From positions 1 through 48,932 of the forward strand of contig JAHBAR020000014.1 of the NCBI GenBank assembly GCA_018500015.2: DNA of 48,932 bases, read 5' to 3'. The translations under genes were made by a program, and so were the position numbers. Under the pieces are notes generated by a model. That model ran no database searches. It saw nothing but the letters and a program-made list of their open reading frames with translations, and was not told where the DNA came from. Position 1 is the first letter of the stretch, and each line of letters starts with the position of its first letter. Source of the stretch: Candidatus Kerfeldbacteria bacterium. GTDB lineage: Bacteria > Patescibacteriota > Patescibacteriia > UBA9570 > XYC2-FULL-38-9. Of this stretch, positions 1-12,953 are shown one piece after another.

Positions 1-2
1 CG

Positions 3-353
3 CAGTATTTGGCAACACGCACGCCGACAGGTGAGCAAACTGTTTTGCAATTTTATAATCCTGGATCAGGTACAAATATATACATCTGTAAAAAAGTGTT
101 TAGTAGCAGTTGCGCAAAAGGAGTGGATCCTTCCTTGCATAGTGACTGGACGGCACTCAATGGCGCTGATGTGTATTTTTCACAAGGATCATTTGATGTG
201 CAGCCAAGCACAGGACAATTTTACACATCAACCACATCCGATAATCCTCAATTGGTTACTGTGCGCATGCAACTTACCTCTCGTGCTGATGTGAGCGCAG
301 AGGCTTCTGCTATCATTCAAACTACCTTAACCCCACGAGTGTATGGTCGCTAA
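3..353 (+). CDS. Pseudopilin-like protein, 3' fragment (5' end outside window)
   Basis: Frame is open to the window edge (QYLATRTPTGEQ...); stop overlaps the start of a PilX-like gene. Confidence 0.55.
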   Translation, partial: QYLATRTPTGEQTVLQFYNPGSGTNIYICKKVFSSSCAKGVDPSLHSDWTALNGADVYFSQGSFDVQPSTGQFYTSTTSDNPQLVTVRMQLTSRADVSAEASAIIQTTLTPRVYGR

Positions 354-1197
354 GCACACAACACAAGAAGGAGCTGTTTTAGTGATATCGTTGCTCATGC
401 TTGCAATGATTTCCAGCATCGGGTTTGTTGTCTCTTCGCTTGTGTACCGCAACGTCACTGTTGAGCGTTCGTATAATGACGCCATCACAGCTTTTTATGC
501 GGCAGAAAGTGGTGTTGAGCGTGCGCTTGATGTGGCAAATGTGCATCGCAAAGCAGCTCAAACTATCGCATCATCGGAAAGCTCTATCGAAAGTTTTGCA
601 ACAAGTAGTAGTACGAAATCGCTCACAAACAGCGATTCACAATACTGGATCGATGCTACTGTCACCGGCGTTGGAGTGACCGCATACCGTGCTCCGGCCA
701 ACCCCTTTTACCAAGTGGAGCTCTACAATCCCGATTCCACTTTTTCTTATTTGGGAGTTGAGTCGCTGCGTTTCAATTGGAATCGTCCGAGCACGTGTTC
801 CGCAACGAATCGTATCGAAGTGTCATTTTTTAAATTTAATAGCACATCTATTGGACGTGCAGACAACCTTGTCTATAAGCAGGTATTTACCTGTGGAAGT
901 GAGGCGGCAGGGCTTGGATACGATTGTCAGGCGACATCCAATTACCCAACAATAAACACAAACTACATTGTTTCCGTCTGGAGTATGGATTGCAGCTTGC
1001 TTGATATAAACACAGTCGCATACGCGGGCGATAATGCTTCCAGCAGTGTTGTGACAATTCCGTCGATTGTGCAATGGTCTGCTGTTGGTACCGGCGATCA
1101 AACGCGTCGTCAGATTACCGCTACAACAAAGTGGGTGCCGAGTGCTTCGGGTTTAGCAGAGTTTGTTCTCTTTGGCGAAACAGCCATTACAAAATAG
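343..1197 (+). CDS. PilX-like type IV pilus assembly/minor pilin protein
   Basis: N-terminal EGAVLVISLLMLAMISSIGFVVSSLVYR...AFYAAESGVERAL, typical of the PilX N-terminal family. Confidence 0.7.
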   Translation: MVAKHTTQEGAVLVISLLMLAMISSIGFVVSSLVYRNVTVERSYNDAITAFYAAESGVERALDVANVHRKAAQTIASSESSIESFATSSSTKSLTNSDSQYWIDATVTGVGVTAYRAPANPFYQVELYNPDSTFSYLGVESLRFNWNRPSTCSATNRIEVSFFKFNSTSIGRADNLVYKQVFTCGSEAAGLGYDCQATSNYPTINTNYIVSVWSMDCSLLDINTVAYAGDNASSSVVTIPSIVQWSAVGTGDQTRRQITATTKWVPSASGLAEFVLFGETAITK

Positions 1198-1213
1198 TAA
1201 AGTAACTAAATCT

Positions 1214-1256
1214 ACCCTTTTTGGATTTAATCCAATTGGATTAAATCCAAAAAGGG

Positions 1257-1257
<1 letters not shown>
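1214..1257. terminator. Perfect 44-bp palindrome, bidirectional terminator between convergent genes
   Basis: ACCCTTTTTGGATTTAATCCAA|TTGGATTAAATCCAAAAAGGGT; each 22-nt half is the exact reverse complement of the other. Confidence 0.8.
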
Positions 1258-4127
<2,870 letters not shown>

Positions 4128-4130
4128 TTG

Positions 4131-4159
4131 TTGCGCCCATCTTCAAAAGATGGTATAAT
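4131..4159 (+). promoter_or_regulatory. Sigma70-type promoter of the pilM operon; 17-nt spacer is an inverted repeat
   Basis: TTGCGC-17-TATAAT with TGG before the -10; spacer CCATCTTcaaAAGATGG. Confidence 0.7.
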
Positions 4160-4200
4160 AATTTCATCCAATTGCAATTTATATACACATACAAAACGTT

Positions 4201-5337
4201 ATGTCATTATTCGGTTCTCATGAGAGTTATCTCGGTATAGACATTGGGAATTCAGCCATTAAAGTGGTTGAATGTGAAAATTTTAAGGGCAAACCAAAGC
4301 TATTAACGTATGGATATGTCGAACAATCGAGCGACATGCTCACATCCAATACGCAAGAGGCAAAAGATGCAATTGTGAAAGCGTTGATAAAGCTTCAAGA
4401 GGCGGCCAAAACCAGCTCACGCAATGCTGTTGCGGCGTTACCGAGCTACACAGTGTTTACCTCTATTATCCGCTTACCCGAGATGCCAAAAAAAGAGTTG
4501 GTTGCTGCTGTACAATGGGAGGCGAAGAAATTTGTACCAATGCCGTTGGAAGAAATGGTTCTTGATTGGAAGATTTTACCTGAACATGAAGTCACCACTG
4601 CTTTTGCAGCCAATCGTAATAGTACCCCAGTGACTATGATGCCGCAGGTGGCACAGCAACAGCAGCAAACCGCAAAAATTGAAGGAGAAAATAAAAAGTA
4701 TTTAAAAATTTTGCTTACTGCAGCTCCAAAAGATTTGGTTGCTCGATACGTCGAAATTTTTCAAGCTGCAAAGCTCAACCTTATCTCCCTTGAAACAGAA
4801 AGTTTTGCGCTCGAACGTTCTTTGATTGGTCGAGACAAATCGGCAATTATGCTTATTGATATTGGCTCTGTTGCAACTACAATAAGCGTTGTTGTTGATG
4901 CTGTTCCGCTTATTAATCGCAGTATTGATACCGGTGGATACACAATCACCAAAGTTATTGCTAGCAGCTTGAATATCGATCTTGATCGTGCTGAGCAATT
5001 TAAACGCGACTTTGGGTTGATGCAAGGAGGTGCAGCTGCAGGTCAAATTCCACAGCGCATCGAAATTCTCATGCAGTCCATTATCAACGAGGTCCGCTAT
5101 GTCCTCAACCTGTATCACAGTCAGGGCAACGGAATGATCGAAAAAATTATTCTTTCTGGTGGTTCGGCATGGTTGCCAAATATCCCACAATACTTTAGTC
5201 AGGTGTTAAACACCAAAGTGTTTATTGGTGATCCATGGGCGCGCATGATGTATCCTGTTGAATTAAAGCCTGTTCTTCAGCAAATTGGACCTCGCTTGGC
5301 AGTCTCTATTGGTTTGGCCATGCGTGAAATTAGCTAA
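4201..5337 (+). CDS. pilM: Type IV pilus assembly protein PilM
   Basis: YLGIDIGNSAIKVVECENF actin-like ATPase start; upstream of pilN/pilO. Confidence 0.92.
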   Translation: MSLFGSHESYLGIDIGNSAIKVVECENFKGKPKLLTYGYVEQSSDMLTSNTQEAKDAIVKALIKLQEAAKTSSRNAVAALPSYTVFTSIIRLPEMPKKELVAAVQWEAKKFVPMPLEEMVLDWKILPEHEVTTAFAANRNSTPVTMMPQVAQQQQQTAKIEGENKKYLKILLTAAPKDLVARYVEIFQAAKLNLISLETESFALERSLIGRDKSAIMLIDIGSVATTISVVVDAVPLINRSIDTGGYTITKVIASSLNIDLDRAEQFKRDFGLMQGGAAAGQIPQRIEILMQSIINEVRYVLNLYHSQGNGMIEKIILSGGSAWLPNIPQYFSQVLNTKVFIGDPWARMMYPVELKPVLQQIGPRLAVSIGLAMREIS

Positions 5338-5343
5338 ATCCAG

Positions 5344-6450
5344 ATGTCTGACAATGTAAATTTCATTCCTGACGATCACCATAAGAAGCCTCAAAAATTT
5401 GAGGAACATATCGAGTACACTGAAGGAGAGAAAAACGAACCGCAGCCGGTAAGCACCTCACTGGTGAATGTTGAGGATGTCGTGAAAAAAACACAATCTT
5501 CTTTTTTGGCATGGCGTATGGCACGTCAAGCCAAACGTGAACAGGTAAAAAAGGAAAAAGAGGAGCGTGAAGCACAAGAGCGCGCTCGTATCATGGCTGA
5601 AGAAAAAGCAAAGGCCGCGCGTACAGCGGTTGAAGAGAAGGCATCTACACAAAAACCACCTATTACTGGGGAAAAACGCAGTGAGCCTGTGCTGAATAAA
5701 AAACCGATCCTTCCGCTTCCTCCTATTTCTCCTGTTGAACGCCCGCATGCGCCAACTATTTCCGCACCTGTTGCTTCGCGCACAGAGCGTCCTCAACCAA
5801 CATCAAAAAAGCAACAAGCGCAAATATTGCCCAACGACCAGATCACATCAGTGAATCTTATCCCTGATTCGTTGATCGAAGATTTAAAGGCGCAAAATCG
5901 TTTACGTGATTTAGGTGTTGTTGCCGGGTTGGTGTGCGTGCTGATTATGACAGCATATTCAGGATTTACGCTCTACGCCCAAAAATTGAATAACGATACA
6001 CACGATATTGTCACCACCATTGGTGAGCTTGACCAACAGATTGCTACCAAAGAAATTTTGCGAAAAGATGCTCAAGCTCAAGCCGACCAGCTTACCGCAG
6101 TGCAAGAGATTGTGAATAGTCATATTGAATGGCTGCCATTTTTTCACTATATAGAACAATGGACATTGCCAACCGTGTTTTATGAAAACGTTTCAGGGTC
6201 TGCAACTTCTGGTGCATTCACTTTTGCCGCCGTCACCTCTGATATTCGCTACGTCACTGAACAGGTTGCTACATTACGTCGCTCTCCTGCTGTACTCTCA
6301 GTAAACACCACATCAGCAACGCAAGCTATCTCTGAACGCACCAACTCAAATACCAACACAACAACATCAACTGTCGTGAATTTTGTATTAACCGTACAGT
6401 TTAAGAGTTCTTTATTTCACGCTGCATCAACGAATGTAAACACACAATAG
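5344..6450 (+). CDS. pilN: PilN-like protein with long charged N-terminal extension
   Basis: Position after pilM; single TM helix (VVAGLVCVLIMTAYSGFTLYAQ) followed by coiled coil. Confidence 0.75.
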   Translation: MSDNVNFIPDDHHKKPQKFEEHIEYTEGEKNEPQPVSTSLVNVEDVVKKTQSSFLAWRMARQAKREQVKKEKEEREAQERARIMAEEKAKAARTAVEEKASTQKPPITGEKRSEPVLNKKPILPLPPISPVERPHAPTISAPVASRTERPQPTSKKQQAQILPNDQITSVNLIPDSLIEDLKAQNRLRDLGVVAGLVCVLIMTAYSGFTLYAQKLNNDTHDIVTTIGELDQQIATKEILRKDAQAQADQLTAVQEIVNSHIEWLPFFHYIEQWTLPTVFYENVSGSATSGAFTFAAVTSDIRYVTEQVATLRRSPAVLSVNTTSATQAISERTNSNTNTTTSTVVNFVLTVQFKSSLFHAASTNVNTQ

Positions 6451-6451
6451 T

Positions 6452-7093
6452 ATGAATTTTTCTTTACATTCTCTTATCTCTGCGCTGAATCTCTGGATTG
6501 CTCGTTATTACTACTGGTGTGCAGCAACTGTATGTATTATATGTGTTCTGTTAGGATGGTTTTTGTTTCTACAACCGCAATATCAAAAAATTCAAGGGGC
6601 AGGATTGGTCGATTTACAGACAGCAAATGCAGAGCTGGTAAAACGCCAAACACAATTAGCGGATTTAGATATGATGCAAAAATCATATGAGTCGCTTAAC
6701 GCCGAGCAACTTCGTCAACTGCACTCCGTGCTCCCTACAGACGTTGATGAGATTTCGCTCCTTGCTTCGTTGCAAGCTTTTGCTGACGCATCACGTGCGA
6801 CCATTTTGAGTATTGATGTGGTATTATCAGGCAATGCAGCTCAAGTTGCACAACAAACTCAGCAGCAGAATGCAAATGAAGCCACAACTTCTCAACCGAT
6901 TGTCTCCAATGAGCATGTGCGTATAGCATATATCACTCTCAATATACGTCCTCTCGACTCTACATATGAGGGCTTTAAACAATTTTTGGCTTCGTTGGAT
7001 CATTTTACCCCGGTGCTGAATTTGCAACAGATGACGTATAGTCCGACAACAACAAGTTATGCGTTGCAGCTTGAGACTTATTACGCTGAATAA
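6452..7093 (+). CDS. pilO: PilO-like protein
   Basis: TM then coiled coil; GFKQFLASLDHFTPVLNLQQM; operon position. Confidence 0.75.
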   Translation: MNFSLHSLISALNLWIARYYYWCAATVCIICVLLGWFLFLQPQYQKIQGAGLVDLQTANAELVKRQTQLADLDMMQKSYESLNAEQLRQLHSVLPTDVDEISLLASLQAFADASRATILSIDVVLSGNAAQVAQQTQQQNANEATTSQPIVSNEHVRIAYITLNIRPLDSTYEGFKQFLASLDHFTPVLNLQQMTYSPTTTSYALQLETYYAE

Positions 7094-7095
7094 GT

Positions 7096-8010
7096 ATGGC
7101 ACACAAGAAACACAAATTTATACCACGCAGTCGAGCGGTTCGTATCCGAGAGTTAATTTTATTAGGGCTGTTGTTTGTGTTTGCATTAATAACGGTATAT
7201 GTTTCTTCTTCGCACAGTTCAAAATTTGGTTTGTTGTCAGAGCCTATACGTCAAAATTTTCCTGCGGTAGTGACGCAATTTGAAATCGGGGTATTAGAAC
7301 AGCCTGCATTCTTATCCTTGGATGTGCAGAATGGAAATATTGAAGAGGGCGAACAGTTTGTAGCACAAGTCGAAGATCCTCGTATACCGCCCGACCCCCT
7401 TGAGTTGAATGCTTTTAATACAAACACCGGTACCGCCATTGTGCTGGAGTGGGTAAAGCCAGCGTCATCTCTTGAGTTGTTTATAAATATTTATCGTGCT
7501 GAAAATTCTGGTGTACGGACACGTATCGCAGAGCATGTCGAAGGTACTACATGGATTGATACCTCTGTTACTGCAGAGGCTTCATATACGTATGAGGTCA
7601 GTATAGCGACCCTTGCTGATGAGGTGTGGTATGAGTCAAGCGGTGTTTTGAAGGCTGTGGTAAAAGCGGAGGATACTATTAATCCGTTGCCGCCAACCGA
7701 TGTGGTCATTGTTCCTGATACACTTGATGATGGTACGATTGTGCTCAAAGTTGAGTGGACTCAACCCGAAAACGCTACAGAGGTGAACGTATACCGTTCT
7801 TCTATCTATGGTAATCGTGGTTCACTATTAGGAACTGTACAAACAACAGAGCCGGGCGAGTATATTGATACCAGTGTGATTCCAAATATTCAATATTGGT
7901 ATACATTGGTGAGTGTTGATGCTGCTCAAAATATGTCGAGCTTTGATTTTGTGTTGCCAGCTCCGGGTAACAAAAATCCATTTGATTACACACAAGTGAC
8001 CGGTGAGTAA
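7096..8010 (+). CDS. Membrane-anchored protein with two fibronectin type III-like domains
   Basis: N-terminal TM; two FN3-like segments (IVLEWVKPASSLELFINIYRAE..., VLKVEWTQPENATEVNVYRSS...YWYTLVSVDAAQN). Confidence 0.7.
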   Translation: MAHKKHKFIPRSRAVRIRELILLGLLFVFALITVYVSSSHSSKFGLLSEPIRQNFPAVVTQFEIGVLEQPAFLSLDVQNGNIEEGEQFVAQVEDPRIPPDPLELNAFNTNTGTAIVLEWVKPASSLELFINIYRAENSGVRTRIAEHVEGTTWIDTSVTAEASYTYEVSIATLADEVWYESSGVLKAVVKAEDTINPLPPTDVVIVPDTLDDGTIVLKVEWTQPENATEVNVYRSSIYGNRGSLLGTVQTTEPGEYIDTSVIPNIQYWYTLVSVDAAQNMSSFDFVLPAPGNKNPFDYTQVTGE

Positions 8011-8012
8011 GT

Positions 8013-9764
8013 ATGACAGCGCAAGAAGTACAACAACTTTTTCAATATCTTCAAGATAAGAAGCTCATGAGTTCTGCGGATGCGCACTCTATCCTTGAGG
8101 AAGCAAATACAAAACATACATCGCCCTTTGATGTGTTGAAAGAGCGTGGGAATATTGAAGAAGAGATATTAACGCAATCTGTCGCAGAGGTGATTCACAT
8201 GCCGTATGTGAATTTGCGTGAAGTGCAGCTCACTCAAGAGGTTATGCACTTGCTTTCACAAGATATTGAATCAAACTACAAAGTAGTTCCGTTTAAGCGT
8301 GTGGGAAGTGATGTCTCTGTTGCTGTGGTCAATCCATACGATTTCAAAGCTATCGAAGCACTCGACTTTATTGCGCGTCGCGACAAACTGAAGATGACAT
8401 ATCACCTTGTCTCAGAGTCGAGCTTTCGTGAAGCGATGAAGCAGTATGGTAATTTGGGCCAAGAGGTTGAGCAGGCGTTGCAAGCGCAAATTGAAGGTGT
8501 CCCAGATGAGCGCCCGTCTTCTGTTGAAGAGTTGAGTGGCGGTGATTCCAATATTGCTAATGCTCCGATCTCAAAGATGGTCGCTGTTATTTTGCGCTAT
8601 GCAGTTGATGGTAGCGCCTCTGATGTGCATATCGAACCAGAGGATGATGCGACCCGCGTTCGTTATCGCGTTGATGGCGTATTGCACACAAGTTTAAAAT
8701 TACCAAAAGCAGTCCATAATGCACTGGTTGCGCGTATTAAAGTGCTTGCTAATTTAAAACTTGATGAAACACGTTTGCCACAAGATGGGCGTTTTCGCAT
8801 GACAATAGACAATCGCTCCGTTGACTTTCGTGTGTCCACGTTTCCGCTTATTGGGAGCGAAAAAGTTGTGCTCCGTATTTTGGACCGCACCGTCGCACTC
8901 GCCACTCTTAATGAACTTGGTTTTCGGTCGCGCGATACTGATGTTATCACTGCGTACACCAACGTACCCAATGGCATGATCTTGGTCACTGGCCCCACAG
9001 GTTCTGGTAAATCCACAACTTTGTATGCTCTTTTACAAATGTTGAACACTGATGAGCGCAATATTGTCACTCTCGAAGATCCTATTGAATATTACATGGC
9101 TGGTATAGCGCAGGCGCAGGTCAATCCTGACATCGGCTTTACGTTTGCCAAAGGCTTGCGCTCTATTTTACGCCAAGATCCAAACGTCATTATGGTTGGT
9201 GAAATTCGCGATCAAGAAACAGCCGAACTTGCTATTCATTCCGCATTGACCGGTCATTTACTCTTTAGTACGTTGCATACCAATGATGCTGCTGGTGCTA
9301 TTCCTCGCTTGATTGATATGGGTGTCGAGCCGTTTTTGATTTCGTCAGCACTCAGTCTTGTGATTGCTCAGCGTTTGGTCCGTCGTGTGTGTGATAATTG
9401 TCGTAAACAGATTACTCTTCCTGTAGAGCTGGAAAGCGAAGTGTTGCTTGCCGTGCAAGACGTATCCAAAGATGTATTGCCTGAGGGTGTGACGCTCAAC
9501 TTGCCGTTGAAGTTGTATAAAGGAGATGGGTGCCAAAAATGTGAGCACACTGGTTACAAAGGTCGTGTAGCCATTGCTGAGTTGCTCGTGGTGAATGACA
9601 CCATCAAAGAGATGATCGTCAACCGTACGGTGAATAGTGTAGCAATGATGCAGCAAGCTCAAAAAGACCAAACCATGATCTCGTTGCGTCAAGACGGTAT
9701 TTTAAAAGCGCTGCAAGGGCTCACAACTATTGAAGAGGTATGGCAAGCAACACTTGAAGGATAA
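8013..9764 (+). CDS. pilB: Type IV pilus assembly ATPase PilB (GspE family)
   Basis: MshEN-like N-terminus; GPTGSGKSTTLYALL Walker A; TLEDPIEYY; VIMVGEIRDQETAELAIHSALTGHLLFSTLHTNDA; CxxC pair. Confidence 0.95.
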   Translation: MTAQEVQQLFQYLQDKKLMSSADAHSILEEANTKHTSPFDVLKERGNIEEEILTQSVAEVIHMPYVNLREVQLTQEVMHLLSQDIESNYKVVPFKRVGSDVSVAVVNPYDFKAIEALDFIARRDKLKMTYHLVSESSFREAMKQYGNLGQEVEQALQAQIEGVPDERPSSVEELSGGDSNIANAPISKMVAVILRYAVDGSASDVHIEPEDDATRVRYRVDGVLHTSLKLPKAVHNALVARIKVLANLKLDETRLPQDGRFRMTIDNRSVDFRVSTFPLIGSEKVVLRILDRTVALATLNELGFRSRDTDVITAYTNVPNGMILVTGPTGSGKSTTLYALLQMLNTDERNIVTLEDPIEYYMAGIAQAQVNPDIGFTFAKGLRSILRQDPNVIMVGEIRDQETAELAIHSALTGHLLFSTLHTNDAAGAIPRLIDMGVEPFLISSALSLVIAQRLVRRVCDNCRKQITLPVELESEVLLAVQDVSKDVLPEGVTLNLPLKLYKGDGCQKCEHTGYKGRVAIAELLVVNDTIKEMIVNRTVNSVAMMQQAQKDQTMISLRQDGILKALQGLTTIEEVWQATLEG

Positions 9765-9769
9765 TTTTT

Positions 9770-10828
9770 ATGGATACCGCGGAACAACTCATTCTTCAAA
9801 AAATTCTTTCGGCCATGGATACATATCAGGCTTCTGATTTGCATTTGTCGGTTGGTAATCCGCCCATGATGCGCGTGCGTGGTCGCTTGGTTGCCATGCC
9901 TGATCAACAACTGCTGACCCCTGCATTTATCGAAAACGTGGCACTGCTTTGGCTTGATGCCTATTATGCAGAGCTGCTGAAACAGCGCAAAGACGTAGTA
10001 TGTGCTCGAACATTTGAGAACAAACGCAGATTTAAAATTGCTGCATATTATCAACAGAATCATGTGACCGTAACATTGTCACTGATTCCCGTTTCTGTGC
10101 CGCCACTGCAAAATACAGGTTTGCCTCCATTGGCTCAGCGCTTGGCTTTGCTTGACCGTGGATTGGTAATCATCATGGGTCCGTTTGGTTCACACATGCA
10201 GCTGACCGCAGCAAGTTTTATTGAGTATTTTAATCAAACAACCCAGCGTCACATTGTAACTATTGAAAAGCCGGTTGAATATCTTTTTCAAGATAATCAG
10301 TGTGTGATTGAGCAGCGTGAAGTAGGCGTTGATGTGCCAAGTACAGAAGCAGCGCTTGAATCTGCTTTTCATGAAGACGTTGATATTGTTCTGGCTACGT
10401 CAGTTATTACCCCCGCAGCATGGAAGTCTGTCATAGCTTTGGCAAATACCGGCAAATTGGTGTTTGTTTCAGTGCATGCAAATACCATTGTCTCTGTACT
10501 GCAATCAATTGTGCATGATGCTGACCCAGCTGAGCAGACACAGTTGCGTATGGAGCTTGCAACAGCTCTTGGCGGTGTAATTAATCAACGTATAGTGACT
10601 ACAATCACGAGCGAGCTTATGCCTGTTGTGGAGCTGCTCATTCCTAATGATGCTGTGCGCACAATTATTCAAAGCGGCGACTTCATGCAGGTGCAAAATA
10701 TTATTTCAACTTCTCGCGAGGAAGGTATGCGCAGCCTTGATTTTAGTTTACGCATGGCTATCGATGGTGGGCGTATTACCCGCCAAGAAGCTGCTCGACA
10801 CGCAGAAAATCCACGTTTATTTATGTAA
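9770..10828 (+). CDS. PilT-like protein with degenerate ATPase motifs
   Basis: SDLHLSVGNPPMMRVRGRL and QREVGVDVPSTEAALESAF match PilT; Walker A is GPFGSHMQ, Asp box TIEKPVE, Walker B lacks the GE. Confidence 0.85.
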   Translation: MDTAEQLILQKILSAMDTYQASDLHLSVGNPPMMRVRGRLVAMPDQQLLTPAFIENVALLWLDAYYAELLKQRKDVVCARTFENKRRFKIAAYYQQNHVTVTLSLIPVSVPPLQNTGLPPLAQRLALLDRGLVIIMGPFGSHMQLTAASFIEYFNQTTQRHIVTIEKPVEYLFQDNQCVIEQREVGVDVPSTEAALESAFHEDVDIVLATSVITPAAWKSVIALANTGKLVFVSVHANTIVSVLQSIVHDADPAEQTQLRMELATALGGVINQRIVTTITSELMPVVELLIPNDAVRTIIQSGDFMQVQNIISTSREEGMRSLDFSLRMAIDGGRITRQEAARHAENPRLFM

Positions 10829-10831
10829 CTT

Positions 10832-12040
10832 ATGGCACAGTTTCGATACATTGCACGTACACGATCAGGCGAATCACTACATGGCACCATAGAGGCTGTT
10901 TCTGAGAGTGCTGTGCAAGATTCTATGCGCGAGAAGGATCTCATTTTACTTTCTGTAGTAGAAGTAAAAAGTTCCCAACTTGCATTACAAATTAAACAAC
11001 TCACTCGACGTATTGGTGTCAAAGATTTGGTTATTTTCTCTCGTCAGCTCGCAGTACTGATCAGCGCAACAGTGCCGATTGTGCGTGCACTACGTATTTT
11101 GTCTAAACAAACGGAGTCTAAGGCGCTCCGAACAATCATTGTGAAACTCGCCGATACAGTTGATGGTGGAGCACCTCTTTCGGCCGCACTCAAAGATCAA
11201 GGTCACATTTTTGATGACTTCTTTGTGTATATGGTTAAGGCTGGAGAAACTACAGGCAAGCTTGATGACGTGCTCACATACTTGGCTGAGCAAAAGTACG
11301 GTGACTATCAATTAAAGAATCGTATTGTAAGCGCTCTGATTTATCCAGCATTAATCATTGTCGTCATGTCAGCGGTATTTATTTTTATGATGGTATATGT
11401 GGTTCCAAAAATGCTTGATGTTGTTTCTCAAACAAGCATGAAGCTTCCGTTTGCCACTCAAGCACTCTTGACCATAAGTAATATTATCCAAGGATATTGG
11501 CTGTTTATGCTACTCGGTTTATTTTTGCTTGCTGTAGTGTATGTTTTTGCTCGCACCCAGCCGGCAGGGCGGATGGTCATTGATAAAGCAAAGCTACGCA
11601 TCCCTATTTTTGGGAATATTTTTCGCAATATCGCTCTTGCTCGCTTGAGTCGCAGTCTTGCAAACTTACTTGCTTCAGGGGTGCCGTTAAATAAATCGAT
11701 CGAAATTGCCTCTGATGTTATTGGGAATGTGGTGTATAAAGATATTATGATGCAGGCAAAAAAAGAGATTGAGGGTGGGCGAGCATTGTCTGATGCTGTA
11801 GGGAGACATACCTATATTACCCCAATGTTCGCGCAAATGATTAACGTCGGTGAAGAAACTGGCAAAATTGATCAAATTTTATTTAAGGTCGCGGAGTTTT
11901 ACTCCAATGAAGTGTCAAACCTCACAGCAACGTTAGTGAGTATCTTTGAGCCATTGATTATTGTCATTCTTGGTGGTGGAGCGTTAGTGCTCGTTCTTGG
12001 TATTTTGTTGCCAATCTATCAGATTACAGCTCAATTTTAA
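10832..12040 (+). CDS. pilC: Type IV pilus inner-membrane platform protein PilC (GspF family)
   Basis: FSRQLAVLISATVPIVRALRILSKQ; LLASGVPLNKSIEIASDVIGN; MINVGEETGKID; terminal TM. Confidence 0.95.
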   Translation: MAQFRYIARTRSGESLHGTIEAVSESAVQDSMREKDLILLSVVEVKSSQLALQIKQLTRRIGVKDLVIFSRQLAVLISATVPIVRALRILSKQTESKALRTIIVKLADTVDGGAPLSAALKDQGHIFDDFFVYMVKAGETTGKLDDVLTYLAEQKYGDYQLKNRIVSALIYPALIIVVMSAVFIFMMVYVVPKMLDVVSQTSMKLPFATQALLTISNIIQGYWLFMLLGLFLLAVVYVFARTQPAGRMVIDKAKLRIPIFGNIFRNIALARLSRSLANLLASGVPLNKSIEIASDVIGNVVYKDIMMQAKKEIEGGRALSDAVGRHTYITPMFAQMINVGEETGKIDQILFKVAEFYSNEVSNLTATLVSIFEPLIIVILGGGALVLVLGILLPIYQITAQF

Positions 12041-12067
12041 TACGGACACAGTACGCCATGATATAGT

Positions 12068-12096
12068 TTGACATCTGAGAGAGAAGATGGCATAAT
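12068..12096 (+). promoter_or_regulatory. Sigma70-type promoter upstream of the Ca-binding-repeat gene
   Basis: TTGACA-17-CATAAT, TGG preceding the -10. Confidence 0.75.
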
Positions 12097-12122
12097 TTTT
12101 GCATCATTTTTTGACTAAAAAC

Positions 12123-12941
12123 ATGCCCGAAGAGGTGCAAAAAAAAGATCGTTCAGGTGTCTGGATGCTGGGTATTCTCATTTTTCTTTTGTTTTGTGTT
12201 GGTATTTGGCAAGTCCGTTATCAGTTGTTTGCTCAAGATCGTGTCAAAGCTCAAATTATTGCTCAGCTTCAGAAAAAAGTGAACACGAACATTGATAGCT
12301 ATCTCGCAAACTCTGACGAAGCGCAAACGTTGCAAGATTTACAGGGTAAGGATACTGATGAAGATGGCATCAGCGATTTTGATGAGCAATATGTGTACAC
12401 TACAAGCCCGTATTTATTAGATTCTGACTCCGACGGTGTTGCTGATCTTCAAGAAATTACTGACGGCACAAATCCCAATTGTCCGGAAGGTGAGTCCTGC
12501 GCACAAGAGCGTGTGAATACAAATTCAGTCACTATTGATGCTTCCGAAGCTCTTGCTGGGCTTTCTTCGGCGCAGGTTGCACAGATTGAAAGTGCTGTAA
12601 CACCAGCACAACTGCGCCAAGAGCTTATTAACTCAGGTGTCGCTGCGTCCGACTTGAGCGGCCTTTCTGACGAGCAACTCATGGAGTTGTTTCAACAAAC
12701 GTTGACTCAGCAGGTGAGTAGTGATCCGCAAACCATTATTAATCAAAAAGTTGAGGCGATTCGTGCTATGACTATTACTGAGAAAAAAGCACTCCTTGCA
12801 GATGCTGGGATTGACAGTCAGACTATCAGCTCTCTTTCCGACGAACAAATTGACGCTCTTGTTGAACAGGCAGTTGAGGGTGCATATGAGTCGGTTGTTG
12901 GTTCAAGCACAAACAGCGCATCAAGCTCATCCAATCAATAG
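12123..12941 (+). CDS. Membrane-anchored protein with thrombospondin-3/EF-like calcium-binding repeats
   Basis: TM near N-terminus; DTDEDGISDFDEQYVYTTSPYLLDSDSDGVADLQEITDGTNP. ATG 12123 preferred over TTG 12099, which lies at or before the predicted TSS. Confidence 0.7.
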   Translation: MPEEVQKKDRSGVWMLGILIFLLFCVGIWQVRYQLFAQDRVKAQIIAQLQKKVNTNIDSYLANSDEAQTLQDLQGKDTDEDGISDFDEQYVYTTSPYLLDSDSDGVADLQEITDGTNPNCPEGESCAQERVNTNSVTIDASEALAGLSSAQVAQIESAVTPAQLRQELINSGVAASDLSGLSDEQLMELFQQTLTQQVSSDPQTIINQKVEAIRAMTITEKKALLADAGIDSQTISSLSDEQIDALVEQAVEGAYESVVGSSTNSASSSSNQ

Positions 12942-12953
12942 TTGAATGTATAT

